From: 2-02-FULL-45-10 sp046590235 | GTDB lineage: Bacteria; Patescibacteriota; Patescibacteriia; Magasanikbacterales; GWA2-37-8 | DNA: 14,246 bases | Reading direction: 5' to 3' | Assembly (NCBI GenBank): GCA_046590235.1 | Contig: JBKJTY010000018.1 | Location: 1 to 14,246, forward strand | Shown here: positions 6,110-13,240 of the stretch, in pieces | Layout of the letters: every line of letters starts with the position of its first letter | Position numbering within the stretch: the first letter of the stretch is position 1 | The notes under the pieces: model-generated | Databases searched by the model: none | What the model was told of the DNA's origin: nothing | What the model saw: only the letters and a program-made list of their open reading frames with translations | Position numbers and translations under genes: made by a program

Positions 6110-7963
6110 TTAACCCTCATCATCTACAGTCTCAGTAAGATCCGGCGTAGTTTCATCCACTCTATGCGCCATTTCCTCTACTTTATTTTCAGCTGGTTGG
6201 TCGGACATAAATCCTCCCGCCTGGAGTTTCCAGAGTTGTTGGTAAAGACCCGTTGGCTGCTTGAGTAATTCAGCATGACTTCCCTCTTCAACAATGGTAC
6301 CACGATTAATAACCACAATACGGTCCATTTTCATGATAGTGGAAAGGCGGTGCGCGATCACAATAACGGTTTTATCGCGCATCAAATTATTAAGCGCATC
6401 CTGAATAAGAGATTCGGATTCTGAATCAAGACTAGAAGTCGCTTCATCTAGGACGAGAATTGGGGCGTTGCGCAAAATCGCACGGGCAATCGCAACACGC
6501 TGGCGTTCACCACCGGATAGTTTTACTCCACGCTCTCCCACAAATGTTGCATATTTTTCCGGGAACTCCTGGATAAACTCATCACAGTGTGCTAGTTTTG
6601 CAGCGGCATAGACTTCCTCGTCAGTGGCATCAGGTTTGCCATAGCGAATATTTTCAATAAGGGTACGGTGGAACAAAATAGGATCTTGCGGAACAAGACT
6701 GACTGCTTGCCATAAACTTTCCTGAGTTACTTTTGCGATGTCTTGTCCATCAATCACAATCTTACCGCCCGTCAGGTCGAAATTGCGGAGAATTAATTTA
6801 ACGATAGTCGATTTACCCGCACCGGACGGACCGACAAATGCAACCTTTTCTTTTGGTTTAATCGCCAGATTTAAATTAGTAATGATTTTACGGGTATTGT
6901 GATAGAAAAAATCCACTTCTTTAAAAGTAATTGCGCCTGCGGCAACTGAAAGAGTTGTCGCCTGGTGAATATCATTAATACCGTGTGGCGAAGTTAGCGT
7001 GTTAGTCATTTCTTCAGCGTCTGCTAAATCAGTATACAAATAGCGAATGATTTTACCAAAGTTCCAAATATCAAAGATAATCAGAATGACATATGACTGG
7101 AGCAAAATAAAATCACCCTGTGTGATAAGGTCTCGCTCCCATAGCTTAATCGCGTATGCGAACAGACCGATTTCAAGGACAATAGCCAAGAAACCTTGGA
7201 GTCCGTCAAAAATACCATCCAGCTGCCAGGTAAAACGGCGCAATCGGTTGACGACACTATTGATCGCTTTGAATGAAGAGACTTCACGAGCGTAGCCATT
7301 ATAAAGTTTAACGTTGGTTGTATTGGTGATAGTATCCGCCAATAGCGCGGTCGCCTTACTTTCAGCTTCTGAGCGCTGAATATCAAATTTAAGTTTGTAC
7401 GAAACAAAAATCCAGTTCACAAACAAGAACACAATAACCCAAACACCGATAATGAGCGCCAACATCCAATTACGGCTCGCGACTACAAAAATAATAACGG
7501 CAATATTGACAAACAATGGAACAATCGTCCAGATAACCTTATCAAGCACACTTTCATAAGCTCGGGCAAACCAGTTAAAACGTTTTACCATCGAACCGAC
7601 GAAGTTGCTATTAAAGTAGGCAAAGGAATGTTTGTGTAAATACGCAAAAGAACTGTTGGCGATATCAGCCATGACTCTCGTTTGAAAAATCGCATTAACC
7701 ACATTAGCCACGCGCCAGAAAAACCATTTTAATAGCTCCCAGGCAGCAATACCAAATAGTGCTTGGAACAAAAGCCCTGAGACAACTGCTTTGCTAACAC
7801 CGTCGCTATTAAGCGCATCAAAGAAGTGTTTGAAGTAAATTGGCACAATCGCACTGGAGACAGATGAAAGTATAATGCTAATAATAAGGGCCGTAAGCAT
7901 CCCCCAATATGGTTTGGTGTGTTTCCAGTAAATACTGATTGTTTGTTTGGTTTGTGTTTTCAT
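6110..7963 (-). CDS. ABC exporter half-transporter (fused membrane and ATPase domains)
   Basis: A 617-residue MsbA/lipid-exporter-type half-transporter that should work as a homodimer or with an unseen partner. The membrane domain (about 18-310) has roughly six hydrophobic helices, with clear ones near 21-45, 62-83, 145-162, 166-187, 256-275 and 285-300. The ATPase domain has Walker A GPSGAGKST (378-386), Q-loop Q426 in LVPQDP, signature LSGGE (482-486), Walker B ILVLDEA (502-508), D-loop SSLD (510-513) and H-loop H538. All catalytic residues are intact. After about residue 585 there is an acidic tail (rich in E and D) beyond the usual end of the domain. The substrate cannot be read from sequence. 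The ATG at 7963 lies 13 nt after a consensus -10, giving a leader of about 7 nt with no Shine-Dalgarno sequence. rlmN follows after 41 nt. Confidence 0.93.
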   Translation of the reverse strand: MKTQTKQTISIYWKHTKPYWGMLTALIISIILSSVSSAIVPIYFKHFFDALNSDGVSKAVVSGLLFQALFGIAAWELLKWFFWRVANVVNAIFQTRVMADIANSSFAYLHKHSFAYFNSNFVGSMVKRFNWFARAYESVLDKVIWTIVPLFVNIAVIIFVVASRNWMLALIIGVWVIVFLFVNWIFVSYKLKFDIQRSEAESKATALLADTITNTTNVKLYNGYAREVSSFKAINSVVNRLRRFTWQLDGIFDGLQGFLAIVLEIGLFAYAIKLWERDLITQGDFILLQSYVILIIFDIWNFGKIIRYLYTDLADAEEMTNTLTSPHGINDIHQATTLSVAAGAITFKEVDFFYHNTRKIITNLNLAIKPKEKVAFVGPSGAGKSTIVKLILRNFDLTGGKIVIDGQDIAKVTQESLWQAVSLVPQDPILFHRTLIENIRYGKPDATDEEVYAAAKLAHCDEFIQEFPEKYATFVGERGVKLSGGERQRVAIARAILRNAPILVLDEATSSLDSESESLIQDALNNLMRDKTVIVIAHRLSTIMKMDRIVVINRGTIVEEGSHAELLKQPTGLYQQLWKLQAGGFMSDQPAENKVEEMAHRVDETTPDLTETVDDEG

Positions 7964-7976
7964 AGCAGAACGGCTT

Positions 7977-8005
7977 AGTATAGCATTATATCACGCCTTT
8001 GTCAA
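7977..8005 (-). promoter_or_regulatory. Consensus promoter of the ABC exporter, very short leader
   Basis: TTGACA (8005-8000), a 17-bp spacer and TATACT (7982-7977) on the minus strand, with TGC just before the -10. The predicted +1 near 7970 leaves about 7 nt before the ATG. Confidence 0.75.
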
Positions 8006-8020
8006 CCGTACATCCATAAC

Positions 8021-8051
8021 AAAAACAACCCATGTGGAATGAGTTGTTTTT
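8021..8051 (-). terminator. Intrinsic terminator after the membrane-anchored ORFan
   Basis: AAAAACAAC (minus strand, 8051-8043) and GTTGTTTTT (8029-8021) make a 9-bp stem that can extend by three more pairs inside one mismatch. The arm itself ends in five T on the minus strand and five A precede it, so it could act in both directions. It separates the ORFan at 8416-8096 from the exporter promoter. Confidence 0.7.
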
Positions 8052-8095
8052 GGATGGTGCGGTAGTAGAGATGACTAACGCGCTTCACACCCATA

Positions 8096-8416
8096 CTACC
8101 AGGTTCCTTCGTAATTACTTTGTTTGATGCCCTCTATGGTAATGATGATGAATTGATCGAAAACGATCAGACCTTCACGTTCAAGCTCCTCCAGTGCCGA
8201 GATGATGATATACCGCTCCCATTTCCATGACTCAAATCTTTGAATTAAGTCGGAGGAAAGAATGGGAATAGCACGCTCATCTACCAGCATTTTGAGAATG
8301 AAGGGCTTAACCTTTTCCACCATCTTTTTGGCATGGTGGTTAATAAACCACATATAGCCGACATACCCTATCGCGAGCACGATAATGAACCTGACCCACG
8401 ACATAGACGTATCCAT
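8096..8416 (-). CDS. Small membrane-anchored protein with a possible winged-helix-like domain
   Basis: A 106-residue protein that I do not recognise. One transmembrane helix (about 7-25) is followed by a positively charged stretch (HHAKKMVEKVKP, 27-38), which predicts an N-out, C-in single-pass topology. Residues 53-98 (LSSDLIQRF, then YIIISALEELEREGLIVF, then a beta-like IIITI) have the helix-helix-wing rhythm of winged-helix domains, but no DNA-binding residues can be assigned. The ATG at 8416 is fixed by AGGAG (8428-8424) 7 nt upstream; an earlier in-frame start would add 13 residues from the leader. The gene has its own promoter and terminator, so it is transcribed alone between the ATP synthase operon and the exporter. 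The function is unknown. Confidence 0.75.
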   Translation of the reverse strand: MDTSMSWVRFIIVLAIGYVGYMWFINHHAKKMVEKVKPFILKMLVDERAIPILSSDLIQRFESWKWERYIIISALEELEREGLIVFDQFIIITIEGIKQSNYEGTW

Positions 8417-8423
8417 GTGATTT

Positions 8424-8428
8424 CTCCT
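8424..8428 (-). promoter_or_regulatory. Strong Shine-Dalgarno sequence for the membrane-anchored ORFan
   Basis: AGGAG on the minus strand lies 7 nt before the ATG at 8416 and decides the start. The seven ATP synthase genes upstream have nothing comparable. Confidence 0.75.
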
Positions 8429-8456
8429 GAGGTGGTGTTGGTTGAAGTGTAACAAT

Positions 8457-8483
8457 AGTATAAGAGAGATTATTCCTTGTCAA
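8457..8483 (-). promoter_or_regulatory. Promoter of the membrane-anchored ORFan
   Basis: TTGACA (8483-8478) and TATACT (8462-8457) on the minus strand, with a short 15-bp spacer. The predicted +1 near 8450 gives a leader of about 34 nt containing the Shine-Dalgarno sequence. The -35 starts one base after the T-run of the ATP synthase terminator. Confidence 0.55.
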
Positions 8484-8484
8484 T

Positions 8485-8514
8485 AAAAAACCGACAGCTT
8501 GCGGCTACCGGTTT
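8485..8514 (-). terminator. Intrinsic terminator of the ATP synthase operon
   Basis: AAACCGGTAGC (minus strand, 8514-8504) pairs with GCTGTCGGTTT (8498-8488) over 11 bp including two G-U pairs, with a CGCAA loop and a run of six T (8490-8485). It lies 13 nt past the atpC stop codon. Confidence 0.8.
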
Positions 8515-8527
8515 GTTGTTTGTATTT

Positions 8528-8935
8528 TTATTTACGCCATTTTGTAGCGACGCGCAAGCGATTCAGTTCTTTTTGGAGTTTGACTGCAATTGCTGCGAAA
8601 TCAACATCTTCTTTATTACGTGCTTCTTCCATGAGTTTTGCTGCACGAGCACGAGCTTCTTCGGCGCGAGCGAGATTGATCTCGTGAGCGTGTTCTGCAG
8701 TATCGGCAAGGACAACAATTGATCCGTCATCGCGCACTACGCCAAATCCACCGGAAACAGCAACGACAAACACTTCGCCTTGTTTTTTATAGCGGAGTTC
8801 GCCTGACTGCAGTGTGGTAACCAAAGGAATATGATGCGGCAAGACGGTAATTTCACCATCTTCGGTCATCATGCTAATTTGGTCGATGTCGTCTGAGAAG
8901 ACAACACGCTCTGGTGTGACGATTTGGAATCGCAT
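8528..8935 (-). CDS. atpC: F1 ATP synthase epsilon subunit
   Basis: A 135-residue central-stalk subunit of normal length. The N-terminal beta-sandwich (1-85) carries VTPERVVFSDD (6-16), GEITVLPHHIPLVT (27-40) and VSGGFGVV (60-67). The C-terminal pair of helices (86-135) can inhibit hydrolysis in characterised enzymes. At 86-91 the sequence INLARA stands where ATP-binding epsilon subunits have I/L-D-x-x-R-A, so the Asp is replaced by Asn and ATP sensing may be weak. The ATG at 8935 lies 1 nt after the atpD stop; an in-frame TTG at 8950 would overlap atpD and is less likely. It is the last gene of the operon. Confidence 0.93.
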   Translation of the reverse strand: MRFQIVTPERVVFSDDIDQISMMTEDGEITVLPHHIPLVTTLQSGELRYKKQGEVFVVAVSGGFGVVRDDGSIVVLADTAEHAHEINLARAEEARARAAKLMEEARNKEDVDFAAIAVKLQKELNRLRVATKWRK

Positions 8936-8936
8936 A

Positions 8937-10319
8937 TTATTTAGTTTCAACTGCTGTTACTTCATCAATAGTACCTTTCATGTAGAATGCGCCTTCTGGT
9001 TTGTCATCATGCTTACCATCGAGGATTTCACGGAAACCACGAATAGTTTCTGAAACTGGAACATATTGGCCAGGAATACCACTGAAAACTTCAGCTACGA
9101 AGAAAGGCTGGGACAAGAAGCGTTGAATCTTACGAGCGCGGACAACGGCAATCTTATCTTCATCGCTCAATTCTTCCATACCAAGGATAGCAATGATGTC
9201 TTGTAAATCTTTATAGCGCTGTAATAAACGCTGAACATCACGAGCTGTACGGTAGTGCTCTTCACCAACTACGTTTGGATCCAAAATGTTTGAGTTGGAA
9301 TCAAGAGGATCAACCGCTGGGTAGATACCGATTTCAGTCAGTGAGCGATTCAGGGAGATAGTAGAATCTAAGTGGGCGAAGGTTGTCGCAGGAGCTGGAT
9401 CAGTTAAGTCGTCAGCTGGCACGTAGACAGCTTGCACAGAGGTAATAGAACCTTTATCAGTAGAGGTGATGCGTTCCTGCAAGGCACCCATTTCAGAAGC
9501 GAGGGTTGGCTGGTAACCCACGGCTGACGGCATACGTCCGAGCAGTGCGGAAACTTCAGAACCAGCTTGAGTGAAGCGGAAAATATTATCAACGAATAAG
9601 AGAAGATCGCGACCTTCTTCATCACGGAAGTATTCCGCCATAGAGAGGGCGGTCAAAGCGACGCGAGCGCGAGCACCTGGTGGTTCGTTCATCTGACCGA
9701 ACACAAGAGCTGTCTTATCCAAAACGCCACTTTCCTTCATTTCGCGGTACAAATCGTTACCTTCACGGGAACGTTCACCGACACCGGCAAACATGGAGTA
9801 ACCACCGTGTTCTTGAGCAATGTTATGGATCAATTCCTGGATCAAAACAGTTTTACCGACACCAGCGCCACCAAACAAACCGATCTTACCACCTTTTAAG
9901 AATGGGCAGATCAAGTCGATAACCTTGATACCAGTTTCGAAAACTTCAGATTTAGTTGATTGTTTGATAAATGATGGAGCTTTGCGGTGGATTGGGTATT
10001 TCTTTTTTGCTTTTACTTCACCCAAGCCGTCGATAGCATCACCAGTCACATTAAACATGCGACCAAGTGTTTCCTTACCAACTGGTACGGAGATTGATTC
10101 ATTGTTGGAAGTAACTTCCTGACCGCGAACCATACCATCAGTACTACTCATCGCAATAGCGCGAACAGTGCCATTACCGAGATGTTGTTGCACTTCAAAT
10201 ACCAGCTTAACACCATCTTCGGTTTTTGCTTCCATAGCGGTGTACAAATCAGGCAACTGTCCTTCGAAGTGCGCATCAATGACCACGCCAATAATTTGTG
10301 AAACTTTTCCTTGTAACAT
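8937..10319 (-). CDS. atpD: F1 ATP synthase beta subunit
   Basis: The catalytic subunit, 460 residues. Walker A is GGAGVGKT (150-157). The catalytic Glu182 lies in GVGERSREGNDLY (179-191), where most homologues have GERTREG. LLLFVDNIFRF (239-249) is the Walker B region, followed by LLGRMPSAVGYQPTL (259-273). GIYPAVDPLDS (331-341) carries the adenine-contacting Tyr333. MEELSDEDK is the DELSEED-type lever that contacts gamma. All key residues are intact. The start at 10319 has no Shine-Dalgarno sequence and follows a 52-nt spacer from atpG that contains a GC-rich palindromic repeat. atpC follows after 1 nt, so translation is probably coupled. Confidence 0.97.
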   Translation of the reverse strand: MLQGKVSQIIGVVIDAHFEGQLPDLYTAMEAKTEDGVKLVFEVQQHLGNGTVRAIAMSSTDGMVRGQEVTSNNESISVPVGKETLGRMFNVTGDAIDGLGEVKAKKKYPIHRKAPSFIKQSTKSEVFETGIKVIDLICPFLKGGKIGLFGGAGVGKTVLIQELIHNIAQEHGGYSMFAGVGERSREGNDLYREMKESGVLDKTALVFGQMNEPPGARARVALTALSMAEYFRDEEGRDLLLFVDNIFRFTQAGSEVSALLGRMPSAVGYQPTLASEMGALQERITSTDKGSITSVQAVYVPADDLTDPAPATTFAHLDSTISLNRSLTEIGIYPAVDPLDSNSNILDPNVVGEEHYRTARDVQRLLQRYKDLQDIIAILGMEELSDEDKIAVVRARKIQRFLSQPFFVAEVFSGIPGQYVPVSETIRGFREILDGKHDDKPEGAFYMKGTIDEVTAVETK

Positions 10320-10340
10320 ATATTTTATTTATTAGTATCC

Positions 10341-10367
10341 TGGATTCCCGCCTGCGCGGGAATGACA
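10341..10367. repeat. dRS3-like palindromic repeat between atpG and atpD
   Basis: The core ATTCCCGCCTGCGCGGGAAT (10344-10363) fits ATTCCC-N8-GGGAAT, the form of Neisseria dRS3, and the flanks (TGG before, GACA after) match a dispersed repeat seen in many bacteria. In minus-strand mRNA it forms an 8-bp GC-rich stem with a GCAG loop, ending 9 nt after the atpG stop codon. No U-tract follows, so it should not terminate. It may affect mRNA stability or the ratio of gamma to beta. Only one copy is in the window. Confidence 0.7.
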
Positions 10368-10371
10368 GTTA

Positions 10372-11346
10372 TTATTCAAGCGCCGCTGCACCACCGACGA
10401 TTTCCGAAATTTCTTGCGTAATCGCGGCCTGGCGAGCCTTGTTAAATGTTTGACTTAAGTCTTTAATCATATCTTTAGCGGCGTCTGATGCGCTTCTCAT
10501 CGCCATCATACGAGCACTATGCTCTGAGGCGTCGGATTCGAGAATCGCTTGATACATCTGCATTTCCACTAAGCGTGGCAGGAGCTGATCGAGCACTTGT
10601 TTTGCTCCCGGCTCAAAAAGGTAATGACTTTCCTCTGTTTGATGTTCATTTCTACTATATTCATCTAGATCGACTTTTTCTTCCTTCGCCGCATTTCCAT
10701 CATCTACCATCGTTGGCACCAAACTTTCTTGACCGATAGCACCAAGCATTTGATCTGGATTTTTCTCAAGCGGTAAAATCTGTTTAACTCGAGGTACCTG
10801 TTGGATAGCTGAAACGAAATCGGTATAGGCTACCACAATGCGATCATACTTACCACTAATGAATTCCTGTGTGGCAAGTTGTACCATTGGCAAAATTTCT
10901 TCAATTCGAGTGGTGAGGTCAATCTTATCAAATTCAGCAACCACGGTTTGACCAAGTTTATGGATACTTTTGCGACCATGTTTACCAGACAAAATTATAT
11001 CAATCTCCGTACCAACCTCAACACCGGTGGTTTTAATATAACGATGCGCTTCAGCCATAAGGCGACTAGTGAAACCGCCAGCCAAACCACGGTTACTCGT
11101 GATAACGATCATGCCGATTTTCTTCACTGGACGCTGCGCTAGAAGCGGATGCAATGCAATAGTAGTTTTTTTTGAGATATCATTGACGATTTCCCAAGCA
11201 AGACCGGAATAATTGCGAGTAGACAAAGCACTCATGACCGCGCGGCGCATTTTGACAGCACTAATCATCTCCATCGCCTTCGTAATCTTTTTCGTCGAAG
11301 TGATGGATTTAATGCGGCGTTTAATTGCTTTGGTGTTTAATGCCAT
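10372..11346 (-). CDS. atpG: F1 ATP synthase gamma subunit with an acidic insertion
   Basis: The rotor shaft, 324 residues against a usual 285-300. The N-terminal helix (KAIKRRIKSITSTKKITKAM, residues 6-25) and the C-terminal helix (FNKARQAAITQEISEIVGGA, 301-320) are typical and form the coiled coil inside the alpha-beta ring. VITSNRGLAGGF (81-92) is the conserved central motif. The extra length is an acidic, probably disordered insertion at about 201-241 (with MVDDGNAAKEEKVDLDEY), before YLFEPGAKQVLDQLLPRLV. Similar insertions occur elsewhere in the superfamily as regulatory arms (plant chloroplast gamma is the known case), but no cysteine pair is present here. The start lies 6 nt after the atpA stop. 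Confidence 0.95.
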   Translation of the reverse strand: MALNTKAIKRRIKSITSTKKITKAMEMISAVKMRRAVMSALSTRNYSGLAWEIVNDISKKTTIALHPLLAQRPVKKIGMIVITSNRGLAGGFTSRLMAEAHRYIKTTGVEVGTEIDIILSGKHGRKSIHKLGQTVVAEFDKIDLTTRIEEILPMVQLATQEFISGKYDRIVVAYTDFVSAIQQVPRVKQILPLEKNPDQMLGAIGQESLVPTMVDDGNAAKEEKVDLDEYSRNEHQTEESHYLFEPGAKQVLDQLLPRLVEMQMYQAILESDASEHSARMMAMRSASDAAKDMIKDLSQTFNKARQAAITQEISEIVGGAAALE

Positions 11347-11352
11347 ACAAAA

Positions 11353-12846
11353 TTATTTTTTGCACTCAGCAATGGATTCTTTCAATTCAGTTTCAATTGC
11401 ACCGTCCCAGTTGCCTTGTGCAATTTTTTCCATTAACGGCTTTTTAACCTTATCAAGGTAAGTGTGGAACTTTTCTTCCCAAGTGCGGATATCTTTAACA
11501 GCAACATCGTTTACAAAACCGTTCGTAACAGCGTAAATGATAGCAACTTGATGCTCAACAGACATTGGACTGAACTGTGGTTGTTTCAAAATTTCAACAA
11601 GACGCTGACCAAGATCAATTTGTTTCTTAGTGTCAGCATCAAGATCACTGGAGAACTGCGCAAAAGCTTCGAGTTCACGGAACTGCGCTAAAGCGAGCTT
11701 GATTTTACCAGCAACTTTCTTCATTGGTTTAGTCTGAGCAGCAGAACCGACGCGTGACACAGAGATACCAACGTTTAACGCTGGGCGGACACCGCGGTAG
11801 AACAAATCACTTTCCAAGAAGATCTGACCATCAGTGATGGAGATAACGTTGGTAGGGATATATGCGGAAACGTCGCCAGATTGTGTTTCAATGATAGGCA
11901 ACGCAGTGATTGAGCCACCACCGGATTCTTTGTTGCGGCGGCAAGCGCGTTCCAATAAGCGGGAGTGTAGATAGAAAACATCACCAGGATATGCTTCACG
12001 ACCCGGTGGGCGGCGAAGCAAGAGTGAGATTTCACGATATGCCCATGCTTGCTTGGAAAGATCATCGTAGACAACCAAAACATCTTTACCCTGGTCCATG
12101 AAGTATTCAGCGATAGTAACCGCGGAATATGGGGCGATATATAAGAGAGCTGCAGGATCAGACGCACCAGCACTAACCACGATGGTGTAATCCATCGCGC
12201 CTGCTTCTTTCAATTTTTGTGTTAAACGAGCAACTTTTGATTCTTTTTGACCAATAGCCACGTAAACACAAATCATGTTCTGACCTTTTTGGTTCAAAAT
12301 CGCATCAACCGCAACAGCAGTTTTACCTGTCTGGCGATCACCGATGATAAGCTGGCGTTGACCACGGCCGATTGGAATCATCGCATCAATAGCCTTAATA
12401 CCTGTTTGCACAGGTTGACTGACAGGCTCGCGAGTCATAACACCAGGAGCGATCTTCTCAATAGGAGAAAAGTTTTTTGATTTGATTGCTGCACCACCAT
12501 CGATTGCCTGACCAAGCGGGTTAAGTACGCGACCAATAAGTTCATCGCCGACTGGAACGGACAAAATACGGCCAGTGCGCTTAACAGTATCCCCTTCTTT
12601 AAGATGGAGGTATTCACCCAAAATAACCGCACCGATCGTTTCTTCTTCCAAGTTTAATGCCACACCAAAGGTGCCGCCTGGAAATTCTAACATTTCACTG
12701 GCTCGGCATTGAGACAAACCGCGAAGACGTGCAATACCATCACCAACAGCGATAATAGTACCAACTTCTTCAACGTTGATCTGCTTTTCAAATTCTGAAA
12801 TATTCTTTTTTAATTCTTCAACAATGGTATTGATCGACATAGACAT
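11353..12846 (-). CDS. atpA: F1 ATP synthase alpha subunit
   Basis: The non-catalytic nucleotide-binding subunit, 497 residues and close to the family norm. Walker A is GDRQTGKT (169-176). QPVQTGIKAIDAMIPIGRGQ (144-163) precedes it as usual, and VLVVYDDLSKQAWAYR (256-271) is the Walker B region. R365 in SVSRVGSAAQ (362-371, usually SRVGGAAQ) is the arginine finger that reaches into the beta catalytic site. PTNVISITDGQI (331-342) is also typical. Residues 1-25 form the helix that meets delta. The reading frame begins ATG-TCT-ATG, so either Met may be used. There is no Shine-Dalgarno sequence and the gene starts 4 nt after the atpH stop. Confidence 0.97.
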   Translation of the reverse strand: MSMSINTIVEELKKNISEFEKQINVEEVGTIIAVGDGIARLRGLSQCRASEMLEFPGGTFGVALNLEEETIGAVILGEYLHLKEGDTVKRTGRILSVPVGDELIGRVLNPLGQAIDGGAAIKSKNFSPIEKIAPGVMTREPVSQPVQTGIKAIDAMIPIGRGQRQLIIGDRQTGKTAVAVDAILNQKGQNMICVYVAIGQKESKVARLTQKLKEAGAMDYTIVVSAGASDPAALLYIAPYSAVTIAEYFMDQGKDVLVVYDDLSKQAWAYREISLLLRRPPGREAYPGDVFYLHSRLLERACRRNKESGGGSITALPIIETQSGDVSAYIPTNVISITDGQIFLESDLFYRGVRPALNVGISVSRVGSAAQTKPMKKVAGKIKLALAQFRELEAFAQFSSDLDADTKKQIDLGQRLVEILKQPQFSPMSVEHQVAIIYAVTNGFVNDVAVKDIRTWEEKFHTYLDKVKKPLMEKIAQGNWDGAIETELKESIAECKK

Positions 12847-12850
12847 GCAA

Positions 12851-13237
12851 TTAGACTAAATGTGCTTGTAAGGTTTGTAATTGTTTTTTGATACTGCCAT
12901 CGAGGATCGTATCCTCTGTTTTGACTACTAATCCACCTATTAAATCTTCCTGTACAGTGAGTCTAGCGTTAACTTTATCTCCAAAAGCTTTCTTTACTGT
13001 CTCAAGAGTTGCTTTATCAATCTCTCTAGCTGTTATCACTTCAATCGTTACGATACCGGATTTCTTGTTAGCGTATTTTTCATAGGCTTCGATTATCGCC
13101 GGTGCCTTTTTGAGGCTACTGTGTTTTAACAACAGTGAGGCAAAAGCTTCGACAGCTTTCTTAAGTTCAGCACCCTTAAGATCTTTTGTGACCTCATAAA
13201 GTGCTTTGGCGTAGTCATTAATCGAATTCTTTCGCAT
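12851..13237 (-). CDS. atpH: F1 ATP synthase delta subunit, short form
   Basis: A peripheral-stalk subunit linking b to the top of the alpha-beta ring. It has only 128 residues, whereas most bacterial delta subunits have about 175-180. The C-terminal domain is recognisable: VTIEVITAREIDKATLE (63-79), then VQEDLIGGLVVKTEDTILDG (94-113) and the final helix SIKKQLQTL. The N-terminal helical bundle, normally six helices over about 105 residues, is cut to about 58 residues, enough for perhaps three helices, beginning INDYAKALYEV. No frameshift or internal stop is seen, so this looks like a stable reduced form, not a broken gene. It lies 3 nt after atpF and 4 nt before atpA. Confidence 0.88.
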   Translation of the reverse strand: MRKNSINDYAKALYEVTKDLKGAELKKAVEAFASLLLKHSSLKKAPAIIEAYEKYANKKSGIVTIEVITAREIDKATLETVKKAFGDKVNARLTVQEDLIGGLVVKTEDTILDGSIKKQLQTLQAHLV

Positions 13238-13240
13238 AGA

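Noticed and set aside
8936..8950. A TTG start for atpC
   Set aside because: It would overlap atpD and add residues before the normal epsilon N-terminus; the ATG at 8935 is better.
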